Notes under the pieces: model-generated
What the model was told of the DNA's origin: nothing
The model's database searches: none
Seen by the model: the letters and a program-made list of their open reading frames with translations, nothing else
Program-made: the position numbers and the translations under genes
Origin: Roseobacter fucihabitans
GTDB taxonomy: Bacteria > Pseudomonadota > Alphaproteobacteria > Rhodobacterales > Rhodobacteraceae
DNA length: 64,000 nt
Direction of reading: 5' to 3'
Assembly: GCF_014337925.2 (NCBI RefSeq)
Contig: NZ_CP143423.1
Coordinates: 2,324,501 to 2,388,500 of the forward strand
Part shown: one piece after another, positions 56,477-64,000 of the stretch
Numbering within the stretch: the first letter of the stretch is position 1
How the letters are laid out: the number at the start of each line of letters is the position of its first letter

Positions 56477-59176
56477 TTAGCCCCCCAAGGACCACCAGCC
56501 CTTGCGCTTTGGCTTGGCAGGCTTGGGCTCTGCGGTGGGTTCGGGCGCAGCTGCAACCGTCTCTGGCTCGGCCTGCACAGGCGCGGCGGGTGCCACAGCG
56601 ACCGGCTCGGGCGCGGCAGCAGCGGCCTTAACCTCTGCGGGGGCCTCCTCAGGCGCGACCTCTGGTGTCGCTTGTGCGGGTGCGGTGTCCGCTGACGCGT
56701 CGGCGGCCCCGACCTCCTCAACCTTCGGCTTCTTGGCGCGGCTGGCACGTTTGCGCTTGGGCTTGGGTGCCTCCTCCGGCTCACCCTCTGTCGGGGCTGG
56801 CGCTTCGCTGGCCGCTCCTTCTGAGGCCGCGGCTTCACTCACGGCTTCGGCCTTTGCCTTGCTGGTGCGCGACCGCCGCCGAGGTTTCGGCTTTTCGGCC
56901 TCACCCTCCGGTGCCACCGCAACGGGCTCTTCGACCTTGGAGGCTGGTTCAGCTTCCGGCGCTGCGCCGTTCTCGGCGGGCTTGGACGTCTCTTCCTGCG
57001 CGGGTGCGCTTTCAGATGTCTCGCCAGAGGCCTCGTGGGACTGCTCACTCTCAGCACCATTGGATTTGTTGCGACTACGACGCCGACGACGGCGACGGCG
57101 CTTGGGTTTGGCGTCTCCATCACCGTCTTCACCGTTCTGGCGCGCGGACTCCGCTTCCGGTGCCTGCGGTGCAGGGGCTTCATCCTCGACAACGACGTCG
57201 GCGTCGTCATCCGCATCTACCTGATCCATCAGCGAGGTATCGACAGACACCACATGCGCAGAGACCACCGGCACAACACGCGTCGCCGTCTTGAACTTCT
57301 CAAGGCTGAAATCCGGGCTGACCAGCGTCGGATCCCCTTCGATCCGCACCGACAACCCATAGCGTGCTTCGATATGGGCGATGTGTTCGCGTTTCTGGTT
57401 CATCAGGAAATTGGCAATCCCGACGGGCGCTGTGACCAGCACTTCGCGTGACCTCTTGCGGGTGCCTTCCTCTTCGATCTGGCGCAGGATGGATAGCGCA
57501 AGATTGTCGTCTGAGCGGATCAGACCGGTGCCATGACAGGCCTGACAAGGCTGCGTCGTTGCCTCAATCATACCGGGGCGGAGACGCTGACGCGACATTT
57601 CCATCAGACCGAAACCGGAAATCCGACCGACCTGAATGCGCGCACGGTCGGTCTTGAGCTTATCCTTCATCATCTTCTCGACGGCGGCGTTATTCTTGCG
57701 CTCGTCCATGTCGATGAAGTCGATCACGATCAGCCCGGCCAGATCCCGCAGACGCAATTGGCGCGCCACCTCTGCGGCAGCCTCCAGGTTGGTCTTGGTC
57801 GCGGTCTGCTCAATCGAGCCTTCCTTGGTCGCGCGTCCAGAGTTCACATCAATCGCCACCAGCGCTTCCGTCACGCCGATCACGATATAGCCACCCGAGG
57901 GCAATTGAACCGTCGGATTGAACATCCCCGCCAGATAGCTTTCGACCTGAAAACGCGCGAAAAGCGGCAGGTTTTCAGTGTAAAGCTTCACGTTTTTCGC
58001 GTGGGATGGCATGATCATCTTCATGAAGTCCTTGGCGATGCGGTAACCGCGCTCGCCCTCCACAAACACCTCGTCGATATCACGATTATAAAGGTCGCGG
58101 ATCGAGCGTTTGATCAGATCGCCTTCTTCATAAATCTTCGCGGGTGCCACAGATTTCAGCGTCAGATCGCGGATTTGCTCCCACAGCCGTTGCAGATATT
58201 CATAGTCACGCTTGATTTCGGCCTTGGTGCGTTTGGCCCCGGCGGTACGCACGATGAGCCCGGCACCCTGGGGCACTTCGATCTCATTGGCGATTTCCTT
58301 GAGCTTCTTGCGATCCACCGCATTGGTGATCTTGCGCGAAATCCCACCGCCGCGCGCCGTGTTCGGCATCAGCACGCAATAACGACCCGCCAAAGACAGA
58401 TACGTGGTCAGAGCCGCGCCTTTGTTGCCGCGCTCTTCCTTGACGACCTGCACCAGCAGGATTTGACGGACCTTGATGACTTCCTGAATCTTGTAGCGCC
58501 GCGGGCGTGGTTTGCGCACGGGACGAATGTCTTCATGGTCATCATCATCGGCCACGGATTCGATGGTGTCATCCTTGGCGGCAGCATCGGTTTTGCGCGC
58601 CGGGGTGTCATCATCATCCTCATGCGCCTCGACATCTGCGCCCGCATCAGTTGGGTCCCCATCGGGCTCCTCCACCGGCGTCTCGGCCACGCGCTCCATT
58701 GGCGAAGAGCCTTCCTCATCGTCGAGATCAATGGTCTCCATCCCGCCGATCTGATCGGCGTCCACATCACGCGATGCGGTCGCATCATCATTGGCCGCCT
58801 CGGCAGCCTTTGGCTTGGCACGGCTGCGGCTGCGCGTGCGGCGCTTTGGTTTTTCTTCCTCGTCTTCCTTGGCCTTCTGCGCTTCGGCATAGGCGCGCTC
58901 TTCTTCCATCAGCGCCTGACGGTCTGCCACTGGAATCTGATAATAATCCGGATGGATTTCCGAGAACGCCAGGAAGCCATGGCGATTGCCGCCATAATCC
59001 ACGAAAGCCGCCTGAAGCGACGGCTCGACCCGTGTTACTTTTGCGAGGTAAATATTGCCAGCGAGCTGGCGTTTGTTTTCGGATTCAAAATCGAACTCTT
59101 CAACCTTGTTTCCATCCACCACCACGACGCGGGTTTCCTCCGCGTGGGTGGCATCGATAAGCATTTTCTTAGCCAT
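56477..59176 (-). CDS. rne: Ribonuclease E
   Basis: RNase E starts mRNA decay and processes rRNA and tRNA precursors. It also acts on tmRNA in other bacteria. The 899-residue protein begins MAKKMLIDATHAEETRVVVV. The S1 domain covers about 35-120, split by a large acidic and basic insert (about 95-230) as is usual in alphaproteobacteria. The catalytic core has VDVNSGRATKEG, then DLAGLIVIDFIDM with the metal aspartates, and CQACHGTG is the zinc link. The C-terminal 300 residues are Glu/Ala/Pro-rich with basic patches (KPKRRRRRRRRSRN), the degradosome scaffold. Confidence 0.96.
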   Translation of the reverse strand: MAKKMLIDATHAEETRVVVVDGNKVEEFDFESENKRQLAGNIYLAKVTRVEPSLQAAFVDYGGNRHGFLAFSEIHPDYYQIPVADRQALMEEERAYAEAQKAKEDEEEKPKRRTRSRSRAKPKAAEAANDDATASRDVDADQIGGMETIDLDDEEGSSPMERVAETPVEEPDGDPTDAGADVEAHEDDDDTPARKTDAAAKDDTIESVADDDDHEDIRPVRKPRPRRYKIQEVIKVRQILLVQVVKEERGNKGAALTTYLSLAGRYCVLMPNTARGGGISRKITNAVDRKKLKEIANEIEVPQGAGLIVRTAGAKRTKAEIKRDYEYLQRLWEQIRDLTLKSVAPAKIYEEGDLIKRSIRDLYNRDIDEVFVEGERGYRIAKDFMKMIMPSHAKNVKLYTENLPLFARFQVESYLAGMFNPTVQLPSGGYIVIGVTEALVAIDVNSGRATKEGSIEQTATKTNLEAAAEVARQLRLRDLAGLIVIDFIDMDERKNNAAVEKMMKDKLKTDRARIQVGRISGFGLMEMSRQRLRPGMIEATTQPCQACHGTGLIRSDDNLALSILRQIEEEGTRKRSREVLVTAPVGIANFLMNQKREHIAHIEARYGLSVRIEGDPTLVSPDFSLEKFKTATRVVPVVSAHVVSVDTSLMDQVDADDDADVVVEDEAPAPQAPEAESARQNGEDGDGDAKPKRRRRRRRRSRNKSNGAESEQSHEASGETSESAPAQEETSKPAENGAAPEAEPASKVEEPVAVAPEGEAEKPKPRRRSRTSKAKAEAVSEAAASEGAASEAPAPTEGEPEEAPKPKRKRASRAKKPKVEEVGAADASADTAPAQATPEVAPEEAPAEVKAAAAAPEPVAVAPAAPVQAEPETVAAAPEPTAEPKPAKPKRKGWWSLGG

Positions 59177-59653
59177 AAATCCAATTTGCATAGCCGCGCT
59201 CGCACCGATCCAGGAGGATCAGTGAGATGCGGAATATGTCTTGTCAGGGCGATCTGAGACGCACGGCTGACCCGGCCCGGTGGGGCCATGGTGTATCTGC
59301 TCAATGCATCGGCGCGCGTCATCGCGTTTCTTCTCCGACACGAGCGCGCATCAGCGGCCTCGCATCCATTTTGAACTGAGTGTTTTGGGGCGCTTCGCCT
59401 TGTGCCACATCAGCGGTTCGTTGGCCGTTTCCGGCCCAATCGGCCTGCGTTGGAGATGTGATAAGTCCACACCGCGCCCAACACAGCGAATCTCATAAGG
59501 AGGGTGTGCATCATCACGTAACGCGTCTCCTTCCCCCTAATTAATGCGACAGCGCCCCGAAACACAATGGGGAATGTGCAAAGGGGGACAGAAAACCTCC
59601 CTATCCCCCCGGTTTCACGCGGTTTTTCCGTAACTATACCGGCGCCGTCCCGC
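59177..59653 (-). other. 477-base region upstream of rne (probable 5' leader)
   Basis: No gene is supported. Read on the minus strand it leads into rne, and it contains several short inverted repeats, for example GATCC-TCCT-GGATC close to the rne start. In other bacteria a long rne leader lets the enzyme control its own message; here this is only inferred from length and position. The part next to 59653 may contain the end of the dctD transcript, but I see no clear terminator. Confidence 0.4.
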
Positions 59654-60988
59654 TCAGAGGTAATCGGAGCGTTGCAACCCGTATTTTGCCATTTTCTCGT
59701 TTAACGTGCGCCGTGGCAGGCATAATTCGTCCATGACGCTGGCAATCGAACCGCGGTGGCGCCGCATCGTATTGTCGATCAGCATGCGCTCGAACGCTTC
59801 GACATATTCCTTGAGCGGTTTGCCTTCGGTGGTCATGACGGGCTGCATATCCTCGTGATCATTCATCAGCAGCGAGGCGATCGTGCCTGAGCCGCGCCGC
59901 GATTGCAGCACCGCGCGTTCGGCGACATTGATCAACTGGCGCACATTGCCGGGCCAGGGAGCCTGCAACAATTGCGCCGCTTCCTGTGCCGAGACCTGCG
60001 GCGCGTCACAGCCATATTCATCGGAAAACTGCTCGGACAGGCGCGTGAAGAGCGTTAGGATATCCTCGCCGCGCTGGCGCAGCGGTGGCACGATGATGCG
60101 CAGAGCCGCCAATCGGTAAAACAGATCCGCCCGCAGCGCGTCCTCGGAGGTGCGCCCGGCCTCCTGCAAATTCGAGATCGCAACGATACGGGTTTCCGCC
60201 GGCGCGCCCTGCTCATTAATCACGCTCAAGAGCCGCGCTTGCAGAGTCTCGCTCAGCGCCTCGATGTCTTCGAGCACAAGCGTACCCCCACGCGCCTCCT
60301 CAATCGCAGGCAGCTGCGTGTCATCGGGCTGCATCGGGCCGAACAGACGCTTGCTCAGCGCCTCTTCCTCATAGGCACCGCAGCTGATCAGCACGAATTT
60401 CTTGCCCGCACGCGAGCCCACCGCATGCAGCGCATGCGCCACCAGCGTTTTACCCGTCCCGGTTTCGCCGTCGATCAACACATGGCCATCCGCCTGCCCC
60501 AGATCGAGGATATCCTCGCGCAGGCGCTCCATCACCGGGCTTTGGCCGATGAGCTTCTTCATCAGCTGACCGCCATCTGACAGCTCGCGGCGCAGCGCAC
60601 GGTTGTCCATCACCAGACGCCGCGCGCCGGTGGCTTTCTTGGCCAATTCGCTCATCCGATCCGGGTTGAACGGTTTTTCCAGAAAATCAAACGCGCCCAC
60701 CCGCATCGCCTCGACCGCCATGGGCACATCGCCATGCCCGGTGATCATGATGACGGGCAGCGCCGAGTCGTTGCCCATCAGCTTCTTAAGAAACTGCATC
60801 CCGTCCATGCCGGGCATCTTGATGTCGGAAATGACGATGCCGGGGTATTCAGGACCCAAGACCTTGAGCGCATCTTCCGCGCTGCCAAAGGTCTCCGTGT
60901 CATAGCCCGATAGGGCCAGCCACTGGCTGATGGATTGCCGCATGTCCTGTTCGTCATCCACGATCGCGATTTTCATTGCTTGTGCCAT
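59654..60988 (-). CDS. dctD: DctD-like NtrC-family response regulator without GAFTGA
   Basis: The 444-residue protein has a receiver domain (about 5-125; IVDDEQDMRQS, phospho-Asp in GIVISDIKMPGMDG, Lys in FLEKPF), an AAA+ domain (about 145-370) and a Fis-type helix-turn-helix at the end (RRHRGSIASVMDELCLPRRT). Walker A is DGETGTGKTLVAHAL. The Walker B segment is GGTLVLEDIEAL, where G-G-T-L-F-L-D-E-I is usual. The GAFTGA loop that contacts sigma-54 is missing: ISCGAYEEEALSKRLFGPM runs straight on. GGAG precedes the ATG. It pairs with dctB. Confidence 0.87.
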   Translation of the reverse strand: MAQAMKIAIVDDEQDMRQSISQWLALSGYDTETFGSAEDALKVLGPEYPGIVISDIKMPGMDGMQFLKKLMGNDSALPVIMITGHGDVPMAVEAMRVGAFDFLEKPFNPDRMSELAKKATGARRLVMDNRALRRELSDGGQLMKKLIGQSPVMERLREDILDLGQADGHVLIDGETGTGKTLVAHALHAVGSRAGKKFVLISCGAYEEEALSKRLFGPMQPDDTQLPAIEEARGGTLVLEDIEALSETLQARLLSVINEQGAPAETRIVAISNLQEAGRTSEDALRADLFYRLAALRIIVPPLRQRGEDILTLFTRLSEQFSDEYGCDAPQVSAQEAAQLLQAPWPGNVRQLINVAERAVLQSRRGSGTIASLLMNDHEDMQPVMTTEGKPLKEYVEAFERMLIDNTMRRHRGSIASVMDELCLPRRTLNEKMAKYGLQRSDYL

Positions 60989-60991
60989 GGG

Positions 60992-62752
60992 TTACTCCGC
61001 CGCTTGTGTTTCTTGGTCGCCGTCCAATATGGGCAGCTGCATTTCAAATACCGCGCCCCCTGCCTGTCCGTTGCGCGCAGTGAGCCTTCCCCCAAGGTCG
61101 TTAACGATCCCCGAAGAGATCGCAAGCCCCAGCCCAACGCCATCACCGGGCTGTTTGGTGGTATAAAAGGGTTCAAACAGCTGATCGAGGTCCTCGATGC
61201 CGGGGCCGTTGTCGCGCACCGTCAAGGTGGCCGTCTCCCCGGCGAAGAGCATGATTTCGACGCTGGGATGACGCTCTGATTTGGTGGCATCAAGCGCATT
61301 GCGCAACAGGTTCACCATCACCTGCTCGATGCGCAAACGATCCCCCATGACCTGCACGGGTGTATCCGGGACCACACGGACGATCTGCACATGTCGCTGG
61401 CGTAATTGCGGCTCCATCATCGAGAGGGCCGAGGCCAGCGCATCGCCCATATCTACAGGGGAAAACGCCTCCTGCCCCTTGCGGGCGTAGGATTTCAATT
61501 GCCGCGTAATCCCACCCATCCGCTCGATCAGATCATCAATACGGCCAAAGGAGGAGAGCGCCTCCTCATGACGGTTACGCCGCACCAAAAGCCGCGCCCC
61601 GGCAAGGTATGTTTTCATCGCCGCAAGCGGTTGGTTCAACTCGTGGCTAACGGCAGCCGACATCTCGCCCAAGGCCGCCAGTTTACTGGATTGCTCAAGG
61701 GTTTGCTCGGCCACGGCGAGCGTCTCCTGCACCCTTTTGCGCTCGGCAATTTCCCGCTGGAGCGCAACATTCAAAGCCCGCAATTCGGCTGATTCCCGCT
61801 GAAAAAGCGCCATGCGCAACGCGTTGCGACGGCTCAGTGCGTAAAAGCTCAGGGCCAGCAGAATTGCGAATCCCATAATCTCAAGCGCCAGCACCCCGTT
61901 CACCCGCTCGCGCACCGACGCATAGGTTGTGAACGATGCCATCCGCCATCCGCGAAACGGGATACGCGTCTCCAGGCGCATCACCGCCTCGCCCTGCAAA
62001 TAGGCATCCGGCGGCAGGGCGGTCCAATCCGCGGTGGCCTGAATGGCGCGCTGAATCGCGTTTTTGGGGGTCTGGCGCGCCAGCGCTTCTTCCTCAGTGC
62101 GCCCGCGCCAGCGCGGTTCCGTTGTCAGAATAATGTTGCCCGTGCTATCAGTCACAATGACCGCATCCGAAATCCCCGCCCAGGCCCGGCCGAATTTCTG
62201 CAAATCCACCTCGACCGCGATCACGCCCAGCACATCCGATCCCGATTGCACGCGGCGCGAATAGACAAAGCGGTAGCCGTTCGATTCGGTCTCCGCCACG
62301 GTGAAGATGGTCGCATTGGATCGGATCGCATCCACGAAATAAGGCGCGCCGCGATGGGGGGAGCCCAGACGCGTGCGATCCGTGGCCGCCACCGTGCGCC
62401 CGTCGATGTCCAGCAGCATGAGCGAGGCCGCCCCGATTTCATCCACAAAGGAAATCAACCGCCGTGTCGAGGCCGTGTAATCCGCAGAGTTCAGCGCGCC
62501 GATCAGCTCCGCATCGCGCGCCAAAAGCTGCGGGACAATCGCGTTCTGGCGCAATTCGGATAATAAGTTCCCGCTATAGAGCGCCAGACGCAATTCGGCG
62601 CGGTTGCGCGTGCTTTCCGTAAAACGATCAGTCAGCAGTTTGTTGGTGACAGACACCGTGACGATGGCAAAGGCCAACAGGACGCCAAGGGCGATGCGCA
62701 CCCGCCAGTTGATCGCCTGGGTCTGATTTTCCGGGTTCACCGCGTTGTTCAT
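60992..62752 (-). CDS. dctB: DctB-like sensor histidine kinase
   Basis: The 586-residue membrane kinase has a first span (RIALGVLLAFAIVTVSVTN, about 19-37), a periplasmic dCache/PAS-like sensor (about 45-270), a second span (ALEIMGFAILLALSFYAL, about 293), a coiled coil, and the kinase core. The phospho-histidine is in MSAAVSHELNQPLAAMKTYL near residue 380. The ATP-binding boxes are MVNLLRNALDATKS, VRDNGPGIED and GDGVGLGLAIS. DctB types sense C4-dicarboxylates, but no dctPQM transporter is in the window, so the signal is inferred. dctD follows after three bases. Confidence 0.88.
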   Translation of the reverse strand: MNNAVNPENQTQAINWRVRIALGVLLAFAIVTVSVTNKLLTDRFTESTRNRAELRLALYSGNLLSELRQNAIVPQLLARDAELIGALNSADYTASTRRLISFVDEIGAASLMLLDIDGRTVAATDRTRLGSPHRGAPYFVDAIRSNATIFTVAETESNGYRFVYSRRVQSGSDVLGVIAVEVDLQKFGRAWAGISDAVIVTDSTGNIILTTEPRWRGRTEEEALARQTPKNAIQRAIQATADWTALPPDAYLQGEAVMRLETRIPFRGWRMASFTTYASVRERVNGVLALEIMGFAILLALSFYALSRRNALRMALFQRESAELRALNVALQREIAERKRVQETLAVAEQTLEQSSKLAALGEMSAAVSHELNQPLAAMKTYLAGARLLVRRNRHEEALSSFGRIDDLIERMGGITRQLKSYARKGQEAFSPVDMGDALASALSMMEPQLRQRHVQIVRVVPDTPVQVMGDRLRIEQVMVNLLRNALDATKSERHPSVEIMLFAGETATLTVRDNGPGIEDLDQLFEPFYTTKQPGDGVGLGLAISSGIVNDLGGRLTARNGQAGGAVFEMQLPILDGDQETQAAE

Positions 62753-62789
62753 GCCACTAGGCTACGCTAAAGCGCCCGTCCGGCTCAAG

Positions 62790-63458
62790 TCACGCCGTCA
62801 CGAGCCCGTCGGCCAATGCGCGGAAGAGCGCCTGCCCATCGGTGCCGCCATGGCCCACATCCGCCGCCCGTTCCGGGTGCGGCATCATGCCCAAAACGCG
62901 ACGGTTTTGCGACAGGATGCCCGCGATATCGGCGCGCGCGCCATTGGGATTGTCGGTATAGGTAAAGGCAATGCGATCCTCGCCCTTGAGCCGCGCAATG
63001 GTATCTTCATCCGCGAAATAATTGCCATCATGATGGGCGATGGGGATGTTGATCACGTCACCCGCATTGTAGCCTTGTGTATAGATGGAATTGGAGGTTT
63101 CCGTTTTTAAACCAACGGTTTGACAGATGTACTTCAACCCCGCGTTACGCAGCAAGGCACCGGGCAACAGCCCCGTTTCGGTCAGGACCTGAAAGCCATT
63201 GCACACGCCCAGAACATAGCCACCCCGCTCTGCGTGGTCCGCCACCGACCGGCAGATCGGCGAATTCGCAGCAATCGCGCCGCAGCGCAGATAATCCCCA
63301 AAGGAGAACCCACCCGGTATGCCAATGATGTCCACACCGTCTGGCAGATTGCTGTCCTTGTGCCACACAAGGCTGACCTTGGCCCCTGCCGCCTCAAAGG
63401 CCACGGCAAGGTCGCGGTCACAGTTGGATCCGGGAAAGACAACGACCGCTGCGTGCAT
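62790..63458 (-). CDS. purQ: Phosphoribosylformylglycinamidine synthase, glutaminase subunit PurQ
   Basis: PurQ supplies ammonia from glutamine to PurL in the fourth step of purine synthesis, together with PurS. The class I glutaminase features are [30 protein letters not shown], the nucleophile Cys in [14 protein letters not shown], and the His/Glu pair in [11 protein letters not shown]. The length is 222. Its ATG overlaps the purS stop by one base (TGATG). The small-subunit form agrees with the separate purS gene. Confidence 0.96.
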   Translation of the reverse strand: MHAAVVVFPGSNCDRDLAVAFEAAGAKVSLVWHKDSNLPDGVDIIGIPGGFSFGDYLRCGAIAANSPICRSVADHAERGGYVLGVCNGFQVLTETGLLPGALLRNAGLKYICQTVGLKTETSNSIYTQGYNAGDVINIPIAHHDGNYFADEDTIARLKGEDRIAFTYTDNPNGARADIAGILSQNRRVLGMMPHPERAADVGHGGTDGQALFRALADGLVTA

Positions 63459-63688
63459 CAGAGGATCTCCACCGTGTAGGATTCGATCACCGTATTGGCC
63501 AAAAGCTTATCGCACATGGCGGCGACATCCGCCTCGCTGGCACCCTCTTGGAGGTCCAATTCAATGACCTTACCCTGACGCACGCCCTTGACGCCCTCAA
63601 AGCCCAAAGCGCCCAGAGCGTGGCGCACGGCCTCGCCCTGCGGATCCAACACACCGTTCTTCAGCATCACATGCACCCGCGCCTTCAT
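63458..63688 (-). CDS. purS: Phosphoribosylformylglycinamidine synthase subunit PurS
   Basis: PurS bridges PurQ and PurL in the three-part FGAM synthase of most bacteria. The 76-residue protein shows the family pattern [20 protein letters not shown], then [17 protein letters not shown] and [18 protein letters not shown]. An AGGAG site lies upstream. It lies between purC and purQ. Confidence 0.95.
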   Translation of the reverse strand: MKARVHVMLKNGVLDPQGEAVRHALGALGFEGVKGVRQGKVIELDLQEGASEADVAAMCDKLLANTVIESYTVEIL

Positions 63689-63729
63689 GGTGATCTTAAC
63701 TCCTGTTTTTGTCGTGCCTAAAGATGGGT

Positions 63730-64000
63730 TTAATTGATCAAGGTCGGTTTGCTCACCGGGGTCGCGTTCTTGGGCATGACGCCCAGACGGCGCGCCACCT
63801 CGGTGTAGGCGTCCTTGAGGTCACCCAGATCGCGGCGGAACACGTCCTTGTCGAGCTTCTGGCCGGTCTCGATATCCCACAGGCGGCAGCTGTCCGGACT
63901 GATTTCATCGGCCAGGATCAGGCGCTGGAAATCACCGTCATAAACGCGGCCCACTTCGATCTTGAAATCGACCAGACGGATGCCGACGGCCATCATCACG
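63730..64000 (-). CDS. purC: Phosphoribosylaminoimidazole-succinocarboxamide synthase PurC (N-terminal part outside window)
   Basis: The frame runs off the right edge of the window. The visible 89 or so residues are the C-terminal part of Pur[15 protein letters not shown], then [20 protein letters not shown], and [12 protein letters not shown], all typical of SAICAR synthase, which joins aspartate to CAIR. It is the first of three purine genes in the order purC-purS-purQ. The stop is at 63730-63732. Confidence 0.94.
   Translation of the reverse strand, partial: VMMAVGIRLVDFKIEVGRVYDGDFQRLILADEISPDSCRLWDIETGQKLDKDVFRRDLGDLKDAYTEVARRLGVMPKNATPVSKPTLIN

Noticed and set aside
57533-59257. A 574-codon plus-strand open frame opposite rne
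   Set aside because: It is a shadow frame of the GC-rich, charged rne coding sequence; it has no recognisable domain, while the minus strand has a full RNase E.

Overview
The window is a gene-dense, roughly 60% GC stretch of a chromosome that most likely belongs to a marine alphaproteobacterium of the Roseobacter group (Rhodobacteraceae). Five things point there: ctrA next to a sciP (DUF1153) gene; a circularly permuted two-piece tmRNA whose tag reads ANDNRAPVAMAA; an alpha-type SspB; a dmdA-acuI pair for dimethylsulfoniopropionate (DMSP) breakdown; and a VPLPA-CTERM protein. I see no prophage, insertion sequence, CRISPR array, rRNA or tRNA gene.

Layout. 1-9.2 kb holds gluQ, hisI, a NifU-like protein, recG-ligA, ctrA, sciP and mnmA. 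9.3-21.6 kb is the classical envelope/translation block on the minus strand (pyrH, frr, uppS, cdsA, dxr, rseP, bamA, ompH, fabZ, lpxA, lpxI, lpxB). 21.7-28.2 kb has miaA, an AraC regulator and a peptide-type ABC importer that lacks a substrate-binding protein. 28.2-36.6 kb is housekeeping: lytic transglycosylase, ssb, aroB-aroK, xerD, a CorC/HlyC protein and several poorly known proteins. 36.8-48 kb is the accessory part: a VPLPA-CTERM protein, a DMGDH-like flavoprotein, a LysR regulator, an apparent five-gene operon DUF2182-DUF1326-DinB-dmdA-acuI facing a FadR-type regulator, and a decayed HEPN-domain gene. 48.2-51.4 kb carries ssrA, two chromate genes and sspB. 52-64 kb returns to housekeeping: fumC, fba, ccdA, tusA, rne, dctB-dctD and purC-purS-purQ.

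How the genes work together. CtrA and its inhibitor SciP form a cell-cycle/motility regulatory pair. tmRNA adds a degradation tag to stalled proteins, and SspB hands such proteins to ClpXP. DmdA demethylates DMSP onto tetrahydrofolate and AcuI reduces the toxic acrylyl-CoA that arises from the rest of the molecule. The large DMGDH-like protein also couples an FAD oxidase domain to a folate-binding GcvT domain, so this part of the window is rich in one-carbon chemistry.

Several genes shorter than 60 codons were found by eye and have good ribosome binding sites: 2326-2454, 15721-15852, 31769-31918 and 53585-53761. The most unusual points are the DUF2182/DUF1326/DinB genes fused by spacing to dmdA, a DctD without a GAFTGA loop, a metallophosphoesterase without its first metal motif, and the broken HEPN gene. 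All family assignments are from reading translated sequence; no database search was run.
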